Shown one piece after another: positions 1-13,365 of a stretch of 63,837 nucleotides of DNA. The stretch is from Trachelipus rathkii (Eukaryota; Arthropoda; Malacostraca; Isopoda; Trachelipodidae). Below the pieces are notes generated by a model, which saw nothing but the letters and a program-made list of their open reading frames with translations, searched no databases and was not told the DNA's origin. The first letter of the stretch is position 1, and the number at the start of each line of letters is the position of its first letter. A program made the translations under genes and the position numbers. The DNA is taken from contig JABUQX010078284.1 of the NCBI GenBank assembly GCA_015478945.1, forward strand, positions 1 to 63,837, given 5' to 3'.

Positions 1-1011
1 AGAGAAGTTTTAATACAGGGTTTGGATACACGCAGTCATACTGTCTACAAAGAGAAACTCCTTCTATTGGGTTTCCTCCTTCTCTTTATGATGCTTCGAG
101 TCATATTTAGCTATTCTAGATTTCCTCTCCGATCGTTATTTATCATTATTCAAATCGTTGTATTAAGAATGAGATCTCATTATTTAATCTATCTCCTGTA
201 TAATTGTTAGGTTTTAATCCCAAGATTCAGTTTTCGTCCAATCCTCATTTTACTTTTAATTTTGCAACTACAAAATAGTGATCTGTTATTCCTCAAGCTG
301 TTCCTCTTAAGACTTAATGATATTAAAAAGTATTCAACTCATCTGCTTTATTACACTTAATATTGTTACTTACTTATTAGCTTCTAGAGTTTGCTATTAT
401 ATTAATTGCTCAGTCTTCAGTTTCTGATTTATATTTCTATTTGTCGATCTGATGGAGATTCCTACGGTGGGATCACCTATTATAGCAATTTTGTACAATT
501 TCATAGCTCTTTATCACTCTACCTTAACTTACATTTGTCATCAACGAGAACACTTTACTATTTCTATGAAATCTATTCAAAGTTGGCTTAGTTCTACCCA
601 AAGCAGATCTCTTACAAATTACTCACTAAAATTTACAATTACATATGAAATATTCTAAGGTGGTTTTTCTAAGTGTGAAAACAGTTATCGATTGGTTCGC
701 AAAGTTTCACAGAATTGTGAATTATTTTTCTTTTACACTTGGTTAATACTTATTAGGAATAATATTTCATGAGGTCACTTTATATTTATCGCTTGTATGT
801 GAATGTTAATAACTATATGTTTATCTAATTAAACATTTGGGGGGGACTGCGGCTCAACTTATCTATTTGATGAATCACAAGTCCACATACAAGTAATAAG
901 AATAAACTAAAATATACTGTTCCCTTATATAATTATTACAAATTTCTTGATAGCTTTACTATTTCTAGCTTATATATCGATTGACGTTGTGAACTTTCTC
1001 TTCTTTTCTAT
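1..1011. other. AT-rich sequence without recognisable gene
   Basis: No ORF longer than about 68 codons and no recognisable protein motif, RNA gene or repeat was seen. A run of seven G lies at about 839-845. The short ORFs here are hydrophobic, low-complexity readings of AT-rich DNA and are not supported as genes. Confidence 0.6.
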
Positions 1012-1118
1012 TAATGGATAACTAGCGATAGTGCTGTAAGGGATGATTGGAAGTTGGCTCACGTATGTATATCGTATTATACCTAACTTTCCATTGGTCG
1101 CACTATCGCAATATTACA
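1012..1118. repeat. Small foldback element with perfect 10-bp inverted core
   Basis: GCGATAGTGC at 1025-1034 is matched by its exact reverse complement at 1100-1109. The match continues imperfectly into the flanks: the left arm reads on to TGGAAGTT, and the reverse complement of the right arm reads on to TGGAAAGTT. The whole unit is about 100 bp, as in a short MITE or foldback element. No target-site duplication was established. Confidence 0.55.
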
Positions 1119-1289
1119 GGGGTGCATGCTCTCGCATTATAGAATTTTGGTAATTAGTTATGAGAACCCAGACTGTTGTTGGTGGTGCATTCTATATATC
1201 TTTCCAGCACTTCTGTTCTGTGGAAAAATTATATTTGCCATATTATTATTATTATTTTCCAACTATTATAAATTTATATTTCTTTCTAT

Positions 1290-1439
1290 TCTCGAATTGA
1301 TTTGGGCGATTAATCCAAAGAGAATTTGCTTAAGGCATAGGGGATTGGGGTGGGTTTTCCTTGTTTTATTTCCTGCCCCCTCCTGAAAAGGGCTCTGCCC
1401 GTAAGTGAAGGTTACCTGTAAAAAAAAAAAAAAAAAAAA
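1290..1439 (+). mobile_element. Probable 3' end of a non-LTR retrotransposon with poly(A) tail
   Basis: A GC-richer segment with a small GGGC-TCT-GCCC hairpin (about 1390-1400) runs directly into 20 consecutive A (1420-1439). A unique 3' UTR with a short terminal hairpin followed by an A tail is how LINE copies (I/Jockey/RTE-like groups) and the SINEs that parasitise them end. The only upstream ORF (1126-1386) shows no reverse-transcriptase or endonuclease motif, so any coding part is missing, 5'-truncated or decayed. The clade is not determined. A processed transcript remnant is an alternative. Confidence 0.4.
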
Positions 1440-3340
1440 GAAAGTGGTTCTTTCAACCAGGTTTACTCATTTACTCGAAACTAAGGGCTTCTAAAATTCC
1501 GTCATATTTCAGTGGAGTTGATATTAATACGTAGGTCACTTGACCTTAATGAAGACTTGGCTTGGCCAATAAAGTATAAGTTTCATTAATTTAGGATTAC
1601 TAGTTTTTCTCTATTATTTTCAATTTTTCTTATTTAAATTGTCCGATTGTTTGTCTATGCTTTCGTTTTTTTTTTATTAATAAAAAGTTTCAAATATTAT
1701 TATTTATTATTATAAAAAATAAACTTCTAATTTATTTTTTTATTTTAGGTGAATATATTAAAGGGATACACGAGGGATAAATAATTACAATTATAATTAA
1801 AATAACAATATTATATATATTTTTATTTCTCTGGATTTTATGATATTTAAGGTATCGTTTCTGGTTCGGGCTATTCACATGGAAATCTTATAATGCAATT
1901 GGAATGGAAATTTATTCTGGGAATTAAGTATTTTTAATATAAAATTAAGAATTAAAGGTTCTTTTGTGGAAGGATATTTTTAAATTATTAATTATGTTTT
2001 TAGGTACTTACAAATACTAAAATATAAATTTTTCTATTGGAGTTCTCATGAAGATCAGGCTTTCTGCCACAGAGGTTTTTCCAATAATAGTCCTTGAATC
2101 TTATACTAATAAGTATAGTTTTTACCATTACATTATGATAAAAGATTCTTGAAGTGTGTAACTATATCTGATTAGTTAATTATTATAATATAACATATAT
2201 ACTTTTATTTATATCTCTTCTATTTTAGTTCTAGTAGTTATTCTTATAATATATAATTAATATCTAATTTAGACATAAAACCTATATTGATGTTACTCAT
2301 GTGGAATGAATTGGTGACACAGCGTGATTGTAATTAATATATAAATATACACTTATTTCTTAACATTACATGCTTACATATCCAAAGATGAAGGTAGCTT
2401 TTAATCATTTAGTATATACTTTTTCGATTTTCTATTCACTTTTTGCATGTATTTTATATTAAGTCTCATATATTTATAAATAATGTAAATCAGTCTATTA
2501 ATAAACTCTGTAATATCAGTAATCACATTACGTGTAGCCACGCAATTTCGTGTGTAGTTCAATATGCGTGTATAGCTTTAAAGAAAGTTTCTCATTTTGC
2601 GTGTTGAAATTTCGTTGGGAGGCTAATCTTCTCTCTATCCTCTTTCTTGTGCTACGCCATGCTTATTTATATCTATCTATATATTTACGACCCATTTATA
2701 TTCTTCTATTCTATAATAGCGTCGATAGTTAGTTGTGAGCGTGTGAGGGTGTGTTTGTTTCTATCTGCGTTGATTGATTTCTGTATGTTATTGATTTCTA
2801 GTATTACAGTTGGGATTTACTGTGCGTCTCTCAGTATATCTTTCATATATCTTATCCATATCTCTCTTTTATATCTTATCTTACTCCCATAAAATTATTA
2901 TATTCAATCTATAGATAGAATTATTTTACATCACACAAATATAATTCCTTATACTCATAATCTCGCTAATTACTAATAAGTATACCTATTGCTTTATTTA
3001 TATATAATATCTCTCTAGTATACACATATTCTTCTCTATTTAGAGATAAGTATATATAGAATTTGAGGATGTTATTCAGGAACTATAACTTCATACTACT
3101 TTACTCTAATCAGTTAGACTTCACCCTCAACTAAACGAACAATTTTCGTGCCATATATAATAGTATAACATAATCATTATAACCCTCTTATCTTTATTAT
3201 ATACAGTTTCAATCCCTATTATATATTACAACTTAACTTATTCAGTATTTTTCAGCTAATATATATTTTAAAAGGAGTATAATCATGTCGTTCTTATTAC
3301 TATTTGAATAGCTCTATTTTTCTTTATCAACTAAAAAATA
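1440..3340. other. AT-rich sequence without recognisable gene
   Basis: A/T-dominated sequence with short homopolymer runs. ORFs at 2550-2732 and 2647-2892 overlap in different frames and translate to hydrophobic low-complexity strings rich in Leu, Ile, Tyr and Ser. No exon, RNA gene or element was identified. Confidence 0.6.
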
Positions 3341-3560
3341 ATATATATAATATATTTATATATATATATATAATATCTAATTAATTAAATATTACTATAA
3401 TTATAATATATAAATATTATATATATATTAATTATTATATATATATTTATTATATTATATTAATATAATAATTAATAATTAGTTAATATTATTTTAATAT
3501 TTGTTAGTAATTATGTCAAATAATTATAATACTTAATATTATATTTATTATTAGCGTAAA
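3340..3560. repeat. Degenerate (TA)n/(TAA)n tract
   Basis: Almost pure A/T with runs of alternating TA and ATTA motifs. It separates the AT-rich left flank from the more mixed sequence to the right. Confidence 0.85.
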
Positions 3561-5050
3561 ATTCACAATGAAGATTTCGGGTAGGCGTGTAGTTATTGGT
3601 GAAACTATTATGTTTTGGGATCCTAATGTCAATGTATTGCGATATAAAATGTTTGTCAACAACACCCTATTGGGCTTGATAATGATAAGCATGTTAAGAC
3701 TGATTATAGTGCGCGTATATTACGGTATAATAGCGATTTAGTGTAAGGAAAGTTATTTTAAAGTGATTTGTTTTTGAAAAAATAAGTTAATATGACATTG
3801 ATATTTCAATTACAGCACTCTTACATCAATATATTATTTTGTTAAAGGAGATTGGAGACGAAGGCTAAATGGAGCCAGAGGAAGATGAAGAAGTGGTTAA
3901 ACGTTTTTCATTAAGAATGGCGACATCAGTGGAGAGTGGAGTTTGTGATAGCTTTTCTGGTAGGACATCAATACTCCGGATGTGAGATCGTTATACATTG
4001 ACAAGTTAGTAGGTACGTTATGTATGATGCAGGATTTTGTCGAATTAAGATAGTAGAACTTGGATCGAGGTGGCGTTACGCATTATATAGGATATATCCG
4101 TTCAATATCATTATGAATGAGGAATTATGGGTTCAGGAGAATCTTCAGCGATAGTTATTATCAATATTATTAGCTAACGATAATTAGCAGATTAACAACG
4201 CCGTTTTGAGTCGACAGGAACATTACTGGTATGACAGATGAAAATAGCGATCTACTCGCTTTTAGAACAACAACGTAAATTAACTGGCTGAGTGATTTCT
4301 GAGGTTTATGAGTACGAACACAACCATAAGATTTACCAGTGATCAATGATATAGTAATAATAAAACTCCCCGAGATTAAAAAGCAGGAAGGTTCGCGAAT
4401 GTAAGTAATGCTGATTGTATACTTTTTTTGACTCTCCCAGTATGGAGTGGTTTGCTTAGTTTAAGGACATTGATGACGTTGGCGTAGGCCCAGTGCGTTG
4501 TGTGTGAGGTTTTGTTCGTACTTTTTCGTTAGTAAACAATTAATCATGAACACTGAGTCAAAAAAAGACAGGTTTACAAAATACTTTTTTATAATAGGCT
4601 GGTTTTCGAAGGACTATACATATAGACTTTATATGGTATTTCTAATCGGAGGATTGCTGTTTTTAGTTATGTGTAACATTGTGAAGACTAAAGATAGACT
4701 GTTAGTTGTGTTGTGGTTAGACGCGTAGCATCTGCCTGTTCTAGATGATGCCTATCTTTGGCGTAGATCGGGAAAGAGTACGGAAGCTTTGGATGAGCAG
4801 CTGAGAAATATCTCGGAAGGTACATAGTTTTATATTAACGACAACCAGCACGACATCTTACTTCTCGCGTAGTTGTCGAGTTAGAGTATTCCTAGTGGCC
4901 ATATAGATGCTAGATACCATCTGGTGCTCGTCGGGCTCTTGCTTTCCCACACGTAGGGTTGCGGTTGGTTGCATTATTCGGGGATGTTAAAGAAATAATT
5001 TTTTGAACGGTGTTCGGCTTGCAGAGTTCAGAATATTGTAATTTTCTGGA
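3560..5050. other. Mixed-composition segment, unidentified; possible decayed element
   Basis: This stretch contains more G than its surroundings and lies between two A/T-only tracts, which suggests a former coding or inserted sequence. A 38-codon ORF opens at about 3869 with an acidic start (MEPEEDEEVV). A 76-codon ORF spans 4498-4728. Neither shows a family motif I recognise. Stops are frequent in all frames. It could be a decayed transposon or an exon-bearing fragment; no function is assigned. Confidence 0.3.
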
Positions 5051-5394
5051 CTATTATTTTTCCAACGTCTGATAAATTGACTCTCTTATTAAAGGAGAAT
5101 GAGATTTATTAGATTTTCAGTAAATGACATTATTGGTTAAATAGTCAGTATCGTGACAGATTTATTATCATTGTGCGTCCATTTTATTATCAAATAAGTA
5201 AGAATTATTTGTTCCATTATTATATATGAGTTTTTATTTACTATTAATGTATAGGTGAATCTAAGATGAGATATTACGTTAAGATACACATGTGTGGCAG
5301 CCACAGAGGGATTATTATTTATTTGTAAGTGCTATGTGTTAGTCTTATCGTTGTGTTGTGTATGTAGATAATTATTTGTATTTTTCATGATTCC

Positions 5395-6560
5395 TATTTA
5401 TATATTCCTTGTTGAACTATATATAATTACCTCGTATAATTATTATTTAATTATATATTATTAAAATATATTTATATATATAATTATATTATATCTATAT
5501 ATTATATATATATTATATAATATATAAATATATAATATATAATACTATATATATATTTACTAATTTATTATATAATATATATTATATATATGATAATATT
5601 ATTGATAGTAAACCTATAGAGCAGAAAACGTTATATTAACTATAATTAAGGATTGATATTACATACCTATATATTAGGAAATATATTACTAGATTTAGAA
5701 ATCGGTGTTCGTTCTTACATTTTGTTCGACTAAAAGCTGAGCGGCATGAGCTGTACTGCTTGGGTAATTGGACTTTTTATAAGCATATTGAGCTAATGCC
5801 AGTCAAGCCCAGCTAGCGTCAGACTTTGAGCTAGAAAAAAACAATTTTGGTTATATTTGGGAAAATACGTTTAAAATAAATAAGATATTAAGTTGATATT
5901 ATATTATTATTAATATATTATTTATATATATATATATATATATTCTATGATATATGAAGATAAATTATATGTATTCAATAAAATATAGATTTTTATTATA
6001 TTATGAATTAGTTCTACTAATTATATATTATTATATAGTTATATATATAATTTTATATATTAATAATATATTTGGAGAGAGATATAATATATATTATATT
6101 TAATATGTATATATATTATTTATATATTTATATATATATATTTAATTAATATATTATATTTTTATATTATTGAAATAGGAGAAAGTTTTACTTTCTTACT
6201 ATTCAGGATTAGTTATGATTTTGAAATATCGATATATTTGAAATATAGAAAAAGAAGTAGAGGAAAAATAAAAAAAAAATACGAAATATTTAATTTAATT
6301 AGTGTAGTAAATATCTAAATATTATATAATATATATATATATATATAATATTATACTATTATATAATATTAATTATATATATATCTTAATATTATATTTA
6401 ATATATTTTAATATGATATATATATTTAATATATAAATTATTATATTCATGAATTAAAATTGTATTATTATTTATATATTGTTTATGATTATTCATAATA
6501 TATTATATATATTATATATTTATTATACTTATATATAATATATAAGAGACTATAACGTTT
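5395..6560. repeat. Series of (TA)n-type low-complexity tracts
   Basis: A/T-only blocks at about 5455-5605, 5890-6175 and 6305-6545, made of alternating TA with TAA/ATT interruptions. About 100-290 bp of mixed sequence separates neighbouring blocks. No gene is present. Confidence 0.85.
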
Positions 6561-8125
6561 ATACTTTAAAAGGTGTATACATAAAAGAATATCCGATAAA
6601 TTAGACCGAATATATCTCGTGCTAACTATTGCTTTAGTGTCGATGATAGCTATAAATATTATACTCCAATGAAGGGCGGAAGATTGTACAAGCTGTTTTT
6701 TTTCATGATTAATTATATTTAGTTTTATTTTTTTTTCTTAGGGGTCAAGCCGACGTGGGACAGAGGGGAGGACTGATAGTCTTACCCTTTGTACGTCCAC
6801 CGTGAAGGCGGAGACTACTGATCTTTCAATCTTTGAGATTTAATCTTGGGTATAACTTTTTGTTTTATATATAAAAATGTTTTTTGTGAACTTACCTTAG
6901 AGATCTTGCCATTTAGAATTTAATTATGAAAAAATCGATTTTTAACATGGCTTATAGTTATACGCATTTTGGAAATATTACATCCTTTTTAATAGGACTA
7001 AGTCTAGTAATAAAATAAATTTTTATATACTTACCATGTATATTAGGTAATAACGCATAAATTTAAGCTTTATTTCGCATGATTGTTTTTTTAATTATCT
7101 TAGATATTACAATATTTAGCTCCACCTAATATCTTATGCCCCGGTTTACTCTATCCAAATTTTACTATATCGTATTCTACTTACACTTAAAATTGGAAAT
7201 ATTAGATAACTACTATTAAAAAGTAAGAACAGATACTATGACATAAATTTGTATAAAATGTAATATCATATTCTGGCATAAATAATTTAATATTAGATCG
7301 CAGGATAAAAATTTATCAATGCAAGTTCATTTTTTCCCGAACCCGTTACTGTCCTCCGTTGGATCCTTTTATTTAAACTAAAATATATTTTGGTAAAGTT
7401 TATCTGATATTTTCTTTAATAAATTATTATAAGTCATTACATTTTAATCAAAAATATAAATATTATTATTAATTGGAATTATACTATAATAATTATCATC
7501 GATATATATAATAATCACGTAAATCTTTATATCAATATAGTATAAGTATTAAGAAGAGATACTTAATTTTTAATTATAAATTAATATAATTCTAATAATA
7601 TTATAACTCTTATAAATAAGACACATCCAAATCTGTATTCTAATGCACAATGTTATATATGGATTTTAATATTTTTATATAATAATATAATATTATAATA
7701 TAATACTTAATATATATATTTATATATAATATATATTATAATATATAATACATAATAATATATTTATTTAAATCATATTTTATTGTAAAGACCGGTAATA
7801 ATTTATATATACATTACTAATAAAAATTCAAGCTTTACCTATATAAATAATATATAATTACTAATATACTACTCCTTACAGTATATTATACTATTAATTA
7901 ATATATAACTACATAATCATCCCTAATTCACTACTATCTAATATTATATATATACTACTATATATATCAATATATTATAATATATATATATTTATATGTT
8001 AAAATTCTAAATATATCTTTTTTTGATTTATATTAATCATAAAACTAACAATAAAATCTCAAATCGTGATTCTACACATAACATCACACCTTATCCTAAA
8101 CTACTATATGATCTTATAAATGCGT
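6560..8125. other. AT-rich sequence with a short GC-richer island
   Basis: An island at about 6745-6835 has G/C-rich words (for example AAGCCGACGTGGGAC) but no ORF or RNA fold that I can name. The rest is A/T-rich, with another (TA)n block near 7670-7765 and 7940-8000. No gene is supported. Confidence 0.55.
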
Positions 8126-8129
8126 AAAG

Positions 8130-8345
8130 TTGACTATAACTGTGATGGAGTTACGTGGATTTGCAAAAATATAACCTACCTAGATGGATCGTGGTTGCTA
8201 AAAATACTAATTTCTAAAATTAATTCAACTTGGTCGTTAGCGTAAAATTTACCTATTATAACCTAACCCGAGATGGAAGTGTGGTTGCAAAATAATCTTA
8301 ATAGCTAAGAAGAGATGGTCTGTGGAGAGTGGTTGGGCACATTTT
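8130..8345. repeat. Short degenerate tandem repeat
   Basis: GATGGA-N-GTGGTTGC-AAAATA-like units recur at about 8142, 8183 and 8270, with a weaker one at 8314. Spacing is irregular (about 40-90 bp). It is probably a small degenerate minisatellite or the remains of nested duplications. Confidence 0.4.
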
Positions 8346-10730
8346 TAACAGCATGCAACAGTCCACTAACGAAATGGATAGGAAAATATATTCAATAATT
8401 AGTGGTGTAACGATCGAAGAAAATATACATATTAATGTTTGAGTCAAAAATACTTTAAAATTATAAATTACTGAAATTAAACACATATAGGGGCCTATTA
8501 GGGATTTTGGAATTATACTATTCGGAGAATTATTATTTTTATAGAAATATTATTTAGAAATATTAATAATTTATATATAATATTTTAGTTTATTTTATAA
8601 ATATTTATTATAATATTAATGAATAAATTTTATATTTTCAACTTTAGATTACAATATAACTTTTTAGATTAATTTCGGCGTTTAACTTTATAAAATTATG
8701 TATATTATAATATATAGAAATATTTTGATAAATTTGGAAATTTATTTATTTGATACTTCATCGAAATAGTTTTATATTTGATCCATAAACTGGAACTAGT
8801 AATTAAGTTATTGATAAATACTGGATGGTAATACGTGACTCTCGAATCTTCTTTTCAGGCTCAACAAGAATAAACTACGACTAGATTTCAATACATATAC
8901 TAGGTCTAAAGATTGTAGATTTTGCTTAGCTAAATTGTGCCCTACTGGTAGATATAGTGATCTGAGGGATTATAATAAGTATATTATATAGAGTTAGTGC
9001 TTAATGTACGAAAAAACTTATGTGATATGATAAACGAATAAAACACCTAATATGTTATATATTCGTTATACTCTGTCATCATTAATTTAATGTATATATA
9101 TAATATGATATAAATAAACTTAAAATTATAATCATTATTAATTAATAATTTTAAGCAAATATTTTTATTCAAAGTAAAATTATCAAAATATTATATATAA
9201 TAAATATAAAATAATATAATAATCAATAATAAACAAGTAATAAATATAATAATTAATAATAATAAGATACTCTGATAATTTTGAAGTCTAACTTCATTCG
9301 ATAATATAATCTACGCAAGTACCTATGGTTAGAATCAGTCCAGGTCCCTAAAAAATACATCTTAGCAGATAATAATAAAATGAATTCTACATAATACGAA
9401 TGAAACACTCAGATTACACAATAATTAGAATATAAATCCATCTTATTTTAGGTTAAATTAATTAATTAAATAATTTACGAAATATGGAGTAGTAAGAATA
9501 AATATATATAAATTATTTATAACTGAAATAACAATCTTTAATGGACAGATATCTCAACTAATATATGAACACCTTAATTTAACTATGTTGTCTTGCATTT
9601 TCATTTTCAAAGGTGAAGCTTATATCTTGGTGACAATCATTAGAGATACAAAAGTATTCTTGTGGGAAATATTAATTTATAGTAATGTAGATATATTTTA
9701 ATTATTTGATAATATATCGAAATCCAAGTAGTTTATATATTGTTGTAGTTAATTAATTATTATATAATTTTATGGTTATATATAATATGTATAAATTTTA
9801 TATTGTATCTCAGCTTCCGTTATCTAATTGTATGTAATTTAATATCTACAACTCTTTCTCAGTTAAACCACAAATTTATGGATCACACTTCTGTCTGTTC
9901 CATAATCCTATTAACTTACAACTTTTACTCTATTCATTACTTTAATTATCTATATAATATCATAAATTATCATGTTATCAATTATAATAATTTCTCACCA
10001 AAATCTTCTCTCTATTATATCTACATTCACTTTTCAATTTTATTTATCGCTATACTCAATTCATCATCAGTACTTAAACTATTTACCTAATATATAACAA
10101 TTACTCTCAAAAACTTACCCTATATATCTTATAATATTAAATGACTAACCACTTTCCTTATCTATTCAGTAGATAAATTATAACAAATTTCAAACTATTC
10201 CTTTTATCTTACTTAGATCAGTTACAACAAAAGCGTCTTCGATTAGCTGCTTAAGTCGTTAATTCATGATACGCAAACTTTATACATATCATTACCCACA
10301 AACCTATTACATTCTAGTACGATGAGAGTTACACATTCAAGAGACTTTCCTAACTATTAACGGGTACGGGTTGCTAGGAAAATTGTAAGCTTATATAATG
10401 TACTCTTTCCTATTAGGCTTTTCTTCGGTTCTGCTATCTAGGTATATATTAAGTACTATTGGGGATAGTTGTATAATACTCTTCATCTTTGTAATTCGGC
10501 TTACTGCGTGATTATTGATAATATGTGTTATTCTTATAAAAATGATAAATAAATAAAAAATATATTAGATAATGTATATTTATTTTATAATTTATTCAAT
10601 AAAAAATTTCATATAAATCAATTGATGCTAAGAAGCAAGATGATTATTCGTCATTAAAATTTACCTGTTTTATTCAATAAACTTTTTCTATTATTTATCA
10701 TATACCCTATTTATAGTATTATTATAACTA
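8346..10730. other. AT-rich sequence without recognisable gene
   Basis: Mostly A/T with scattered mixed sequence. The ORF at 9803-10090 (95 codons) is low-complexity Ile/Asn/Tyr/Ser sequence with no motif, and is treated as chance. No element termini or RNA genes were seen. Confidence 0.55.
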
Positions 10731-11033
10731 ATGAGATCAATACAGCTTCATCATAAAACGACTCATAATAATGATTCAAATATTGATTTAAATGCCGTTG
10801 TAAATGCCGAGAAACCGACAAGCTATAATATATTTATTCAAAATTCTTCCTCTAATGATGATAATACTACTATTACTACTACTACTAATAATAATAATAA
10901 TGAGCAGATTAATCAAGATTCAAATACAGAAAAAGTTGTTGCCGTTGAAAGTATTTTTAAAAAGTCTCGAACAAATTCAGGTTCAAAACTGGTGCAAAAT
11001 GGTTCACTGTATAACAGACTTGACACAAATTAA
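10731..11033 (+). CDS. Candidate Asn/Thr-rich coding exon, unidentified
   Basis: An open frame of 100 codons from an ATG, with an in-frame stop two codons upstream of it. The product is hydrophilic. It has an N-terminal part with mixed residues, a Thr/Asn homopolymer stretch at about residues 48-59 encoded by ACT and AAT triplets, and a C-terminal part with SIFKKSRTNSGSKLVQ. Unlike other ORFs here, it is not hydrophobic low-complexity and uses varied codons. TTATAG just upstream could serve as a splice acceptor. No domain is recognised, so it could be an exon of a disordered protein, a decayed gene, or chance helped by the triplet repeat. The evidence is composition only. Confidence 0.25.
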   Translation: MRSIQLHHKTTHNNDSNIDLNAVVNAEKPTSYNIFIQNSSSNDDNTTITTTTNNNNNEQINQDSNTEKVVAVESIFKKSRTNSGSKLVQNGSLYNRLDTN

Positions 11034-12058
11034 ATCACATGTACTTTTGACCGGGTTTATTTGAGTCTATAGGCTAAAATTGCTCGTAGACAAAACCATT
11101 AATAATTATGAATTTCGAGAAAGAGCAGTAAAGAATTATTGGTATTACAAGATATCGTTTCCTTTGATTGAATTATGGTTCTATTTTAATTATAGATAAC
11201 TAGTTCTCTTTTTAGGAAAGAATATATTAAATTAGTATTATTAGGAGACAGGCCGCTATTCTATTTTTTACGGTGCTTTTTGATATCTTGTGTCAAAAAA
11301 ATATTCTAAAATTAGTTAGAGACATTTAAACGTTCATTTAAATGCTTTATTTTCTAGTTGTTCATTAATAAGTGTCTATAAGTTGGACGCTAATGATAGG
11401 AATCACTATGGTCGATATGGATATAATCACTAGGCTTTCAGATAATAATTTAATTTTAATTAACATTATTTATTATTAATTATTTATTTTGAAAACTGAT
11501 ATTTGATATAAATATTGATGTGATTATGAAATTGTGTATTTATCAGAATTAAAAATTATTATGATTGCCAATTATTTATGATTCTAATTTTACTTGATGA
11601 ACATAAGATATTTAATTATTATTATTATTTAATATTATTATCATTATATCGTTATATAATTTATTTATATTATTCATACATTAATTTATTATTGTGAATC
11701 ATAAATGAAGTACCTCCGTATTGATATCTCGAAAACTAATAGATTAAGTAATATACATAAGAAAACTTGAAAACATAATTTTATTATATGGATTCTAGAT
11801 ATTCATGATATGTAATGTATAGGTAAATAATAGAAAGATAAAATTTTATTTTTTTTGTATTTTTTTTTATTAATTTTCTAAAATACTACGTATTAGGTAT
11901 ATAATTAATACACTTAACTGTGATATATAATGTAAACTATATCAACAATTTAGAATTACAGCGCATTGAAATATATATTTTGACAAAAGTATTTTAATTA
12001 TTTTTTACTAAAAAATATCCTTCAGTAATATACCGCAAAAGATAGTCAAGTAATCGGG
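11034..12058. other. AT-rich sequence without recognisable gene
   Basis: A/T-rich sequence with ATT and TTA microsatellite-like words near 11600-11650. I could not extend the preceding candidate ORF into this stretch with any recognisable frame. Confidence 0.55.
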
Positions 12059-12059
12059 T

Positions 12060-12250
12060 CTCATTCTGAGGCTTCATGGGATGAATAGTAGTGTATTTGT
12101 GTACTATTTTACTACCCTTCTCGGAGGGTCCCTAGACTATCCCCTTGTATTGTAGTTCTAGTGAGTCCTCCTGACTCACTCCTCCTTATCGGGGTATTGA
12201 GAAAACGTTTACTACCCACCTCTGTCCTACATTGATCGAAGCCTCACCTT
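12060..12250. mobile_element. Foldback (MITE-like) element with nested inverted repeats
   Basis: TGAGGCTTC near 12068-12076 is exactly reverse-complementary to GAAGCCTCA near 12238-12246. Inside lies a hairpin with a perfect 8-bp stem, AGTGAGTC-CTCCT-GACTCACT, at about 12159-12179, plus complementary GGG/CCC-rich words. The unit is clearly richer in G and C than its flanks. There is no coding capacity, so it resembles a non-autonomous foldback element of about 190 bp. Terminal duplications were not confirmed. Confidence 0.5.
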
Positions 12251-13200
12251 AAAATAATTAATTAATATATACTCTGTATTCTATATATTTATTTTAAAGT
12301 TTCTTCTTTTTATGGTTATTATTTGGAGATAAAAAAAAAAAAATAAAAAAAAATCCATTTAAAAATTATATTAATAAAGATAATAACAAACATCTATATT
12401 CATATAAAAAATTTTACTTATAATATGTCTATGGGTATTTATCCTTATTTATTATTCGATTATACTAATTGCTAAGTGGAAATACCATAAAAAAATAGTG
12501 TGTTAAGGTATGTAGTGCACCATAGCTACATTATTATGAATATCATAATGGGATGTTTATTTCTTTTTCGTTATTAATTTGAAAGAAACTTTATAACTAA
12601 ATAATATCTTTATTATTGTCTAAGGGGAATAGTTTTAATAAATTAAATATTTCACTTTGTATCATTCCTTTAGGTACATTGTTTTTAACATTGATTTGCA
12701 TACTTTTATTATAGAATAGAAATATTCTATTATTCTGTTAATTTTCGATCTGAATGCATTTATTAATATTATTTAAATCAGTCTGTTATCTAAGAAAATA
12801 TTTTTTATTCAAGAATCAAAATATATATTATCACATTAACACTATTTTGAATTAGCTTGATTATAAATCTATAATTAATTTTAGAGAAGGTGACAAAAAC
12901 TCGTCTACCGTCTTTTTTTAAGTTTGCGATTTTTCAAAGAAAAGTAGATAGCCGCTGACGTTTAAAAGATACGTTATCGATGTAGCGAAAGAGGTATTTG
13001 TATTACATATGAATGCTATGTCAAGATATTGATTATACGAAACTTATATCGTTACCAAGATTTTTGCACGTCAGATTCTTAAATCAAAAAAATTTCTAAG
13101 GAGAGGTTTATTAATTTGTAATTTCCGATATAGAGATAGGGGTATAAGTAGATGTTAGTACTTGACCTTAGGCAGACTTAAAGTGCTGTTTATATTATAA
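12251..13200. other. AT-rich sequence without recognisable gene
   Basis: A/T-rich sequence with A-runs near 12330-12350. No ORF, RNA gene or repeat element was recognised. Confidence 0.55.
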
Positions 13201-13365
13201 ATTTATTGGTTAATATTAATATATATATATAAATATAAATTATTATATATATATTTATTATTATAATATTATTTATATTACTTATATATTAGTAAATATA
13301 TAATATATATATATCTATATATAAATATAGTATATAATATATATATAATAAATTAATATATTTTT
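13200..13365. repeat. (TA)n low-complexity tract
   Basis: Near-continuous alternating TA with TAA interruptions, followed by mixed, G-richer sequence up to the retroelement boundary. Confidence 0.85.
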
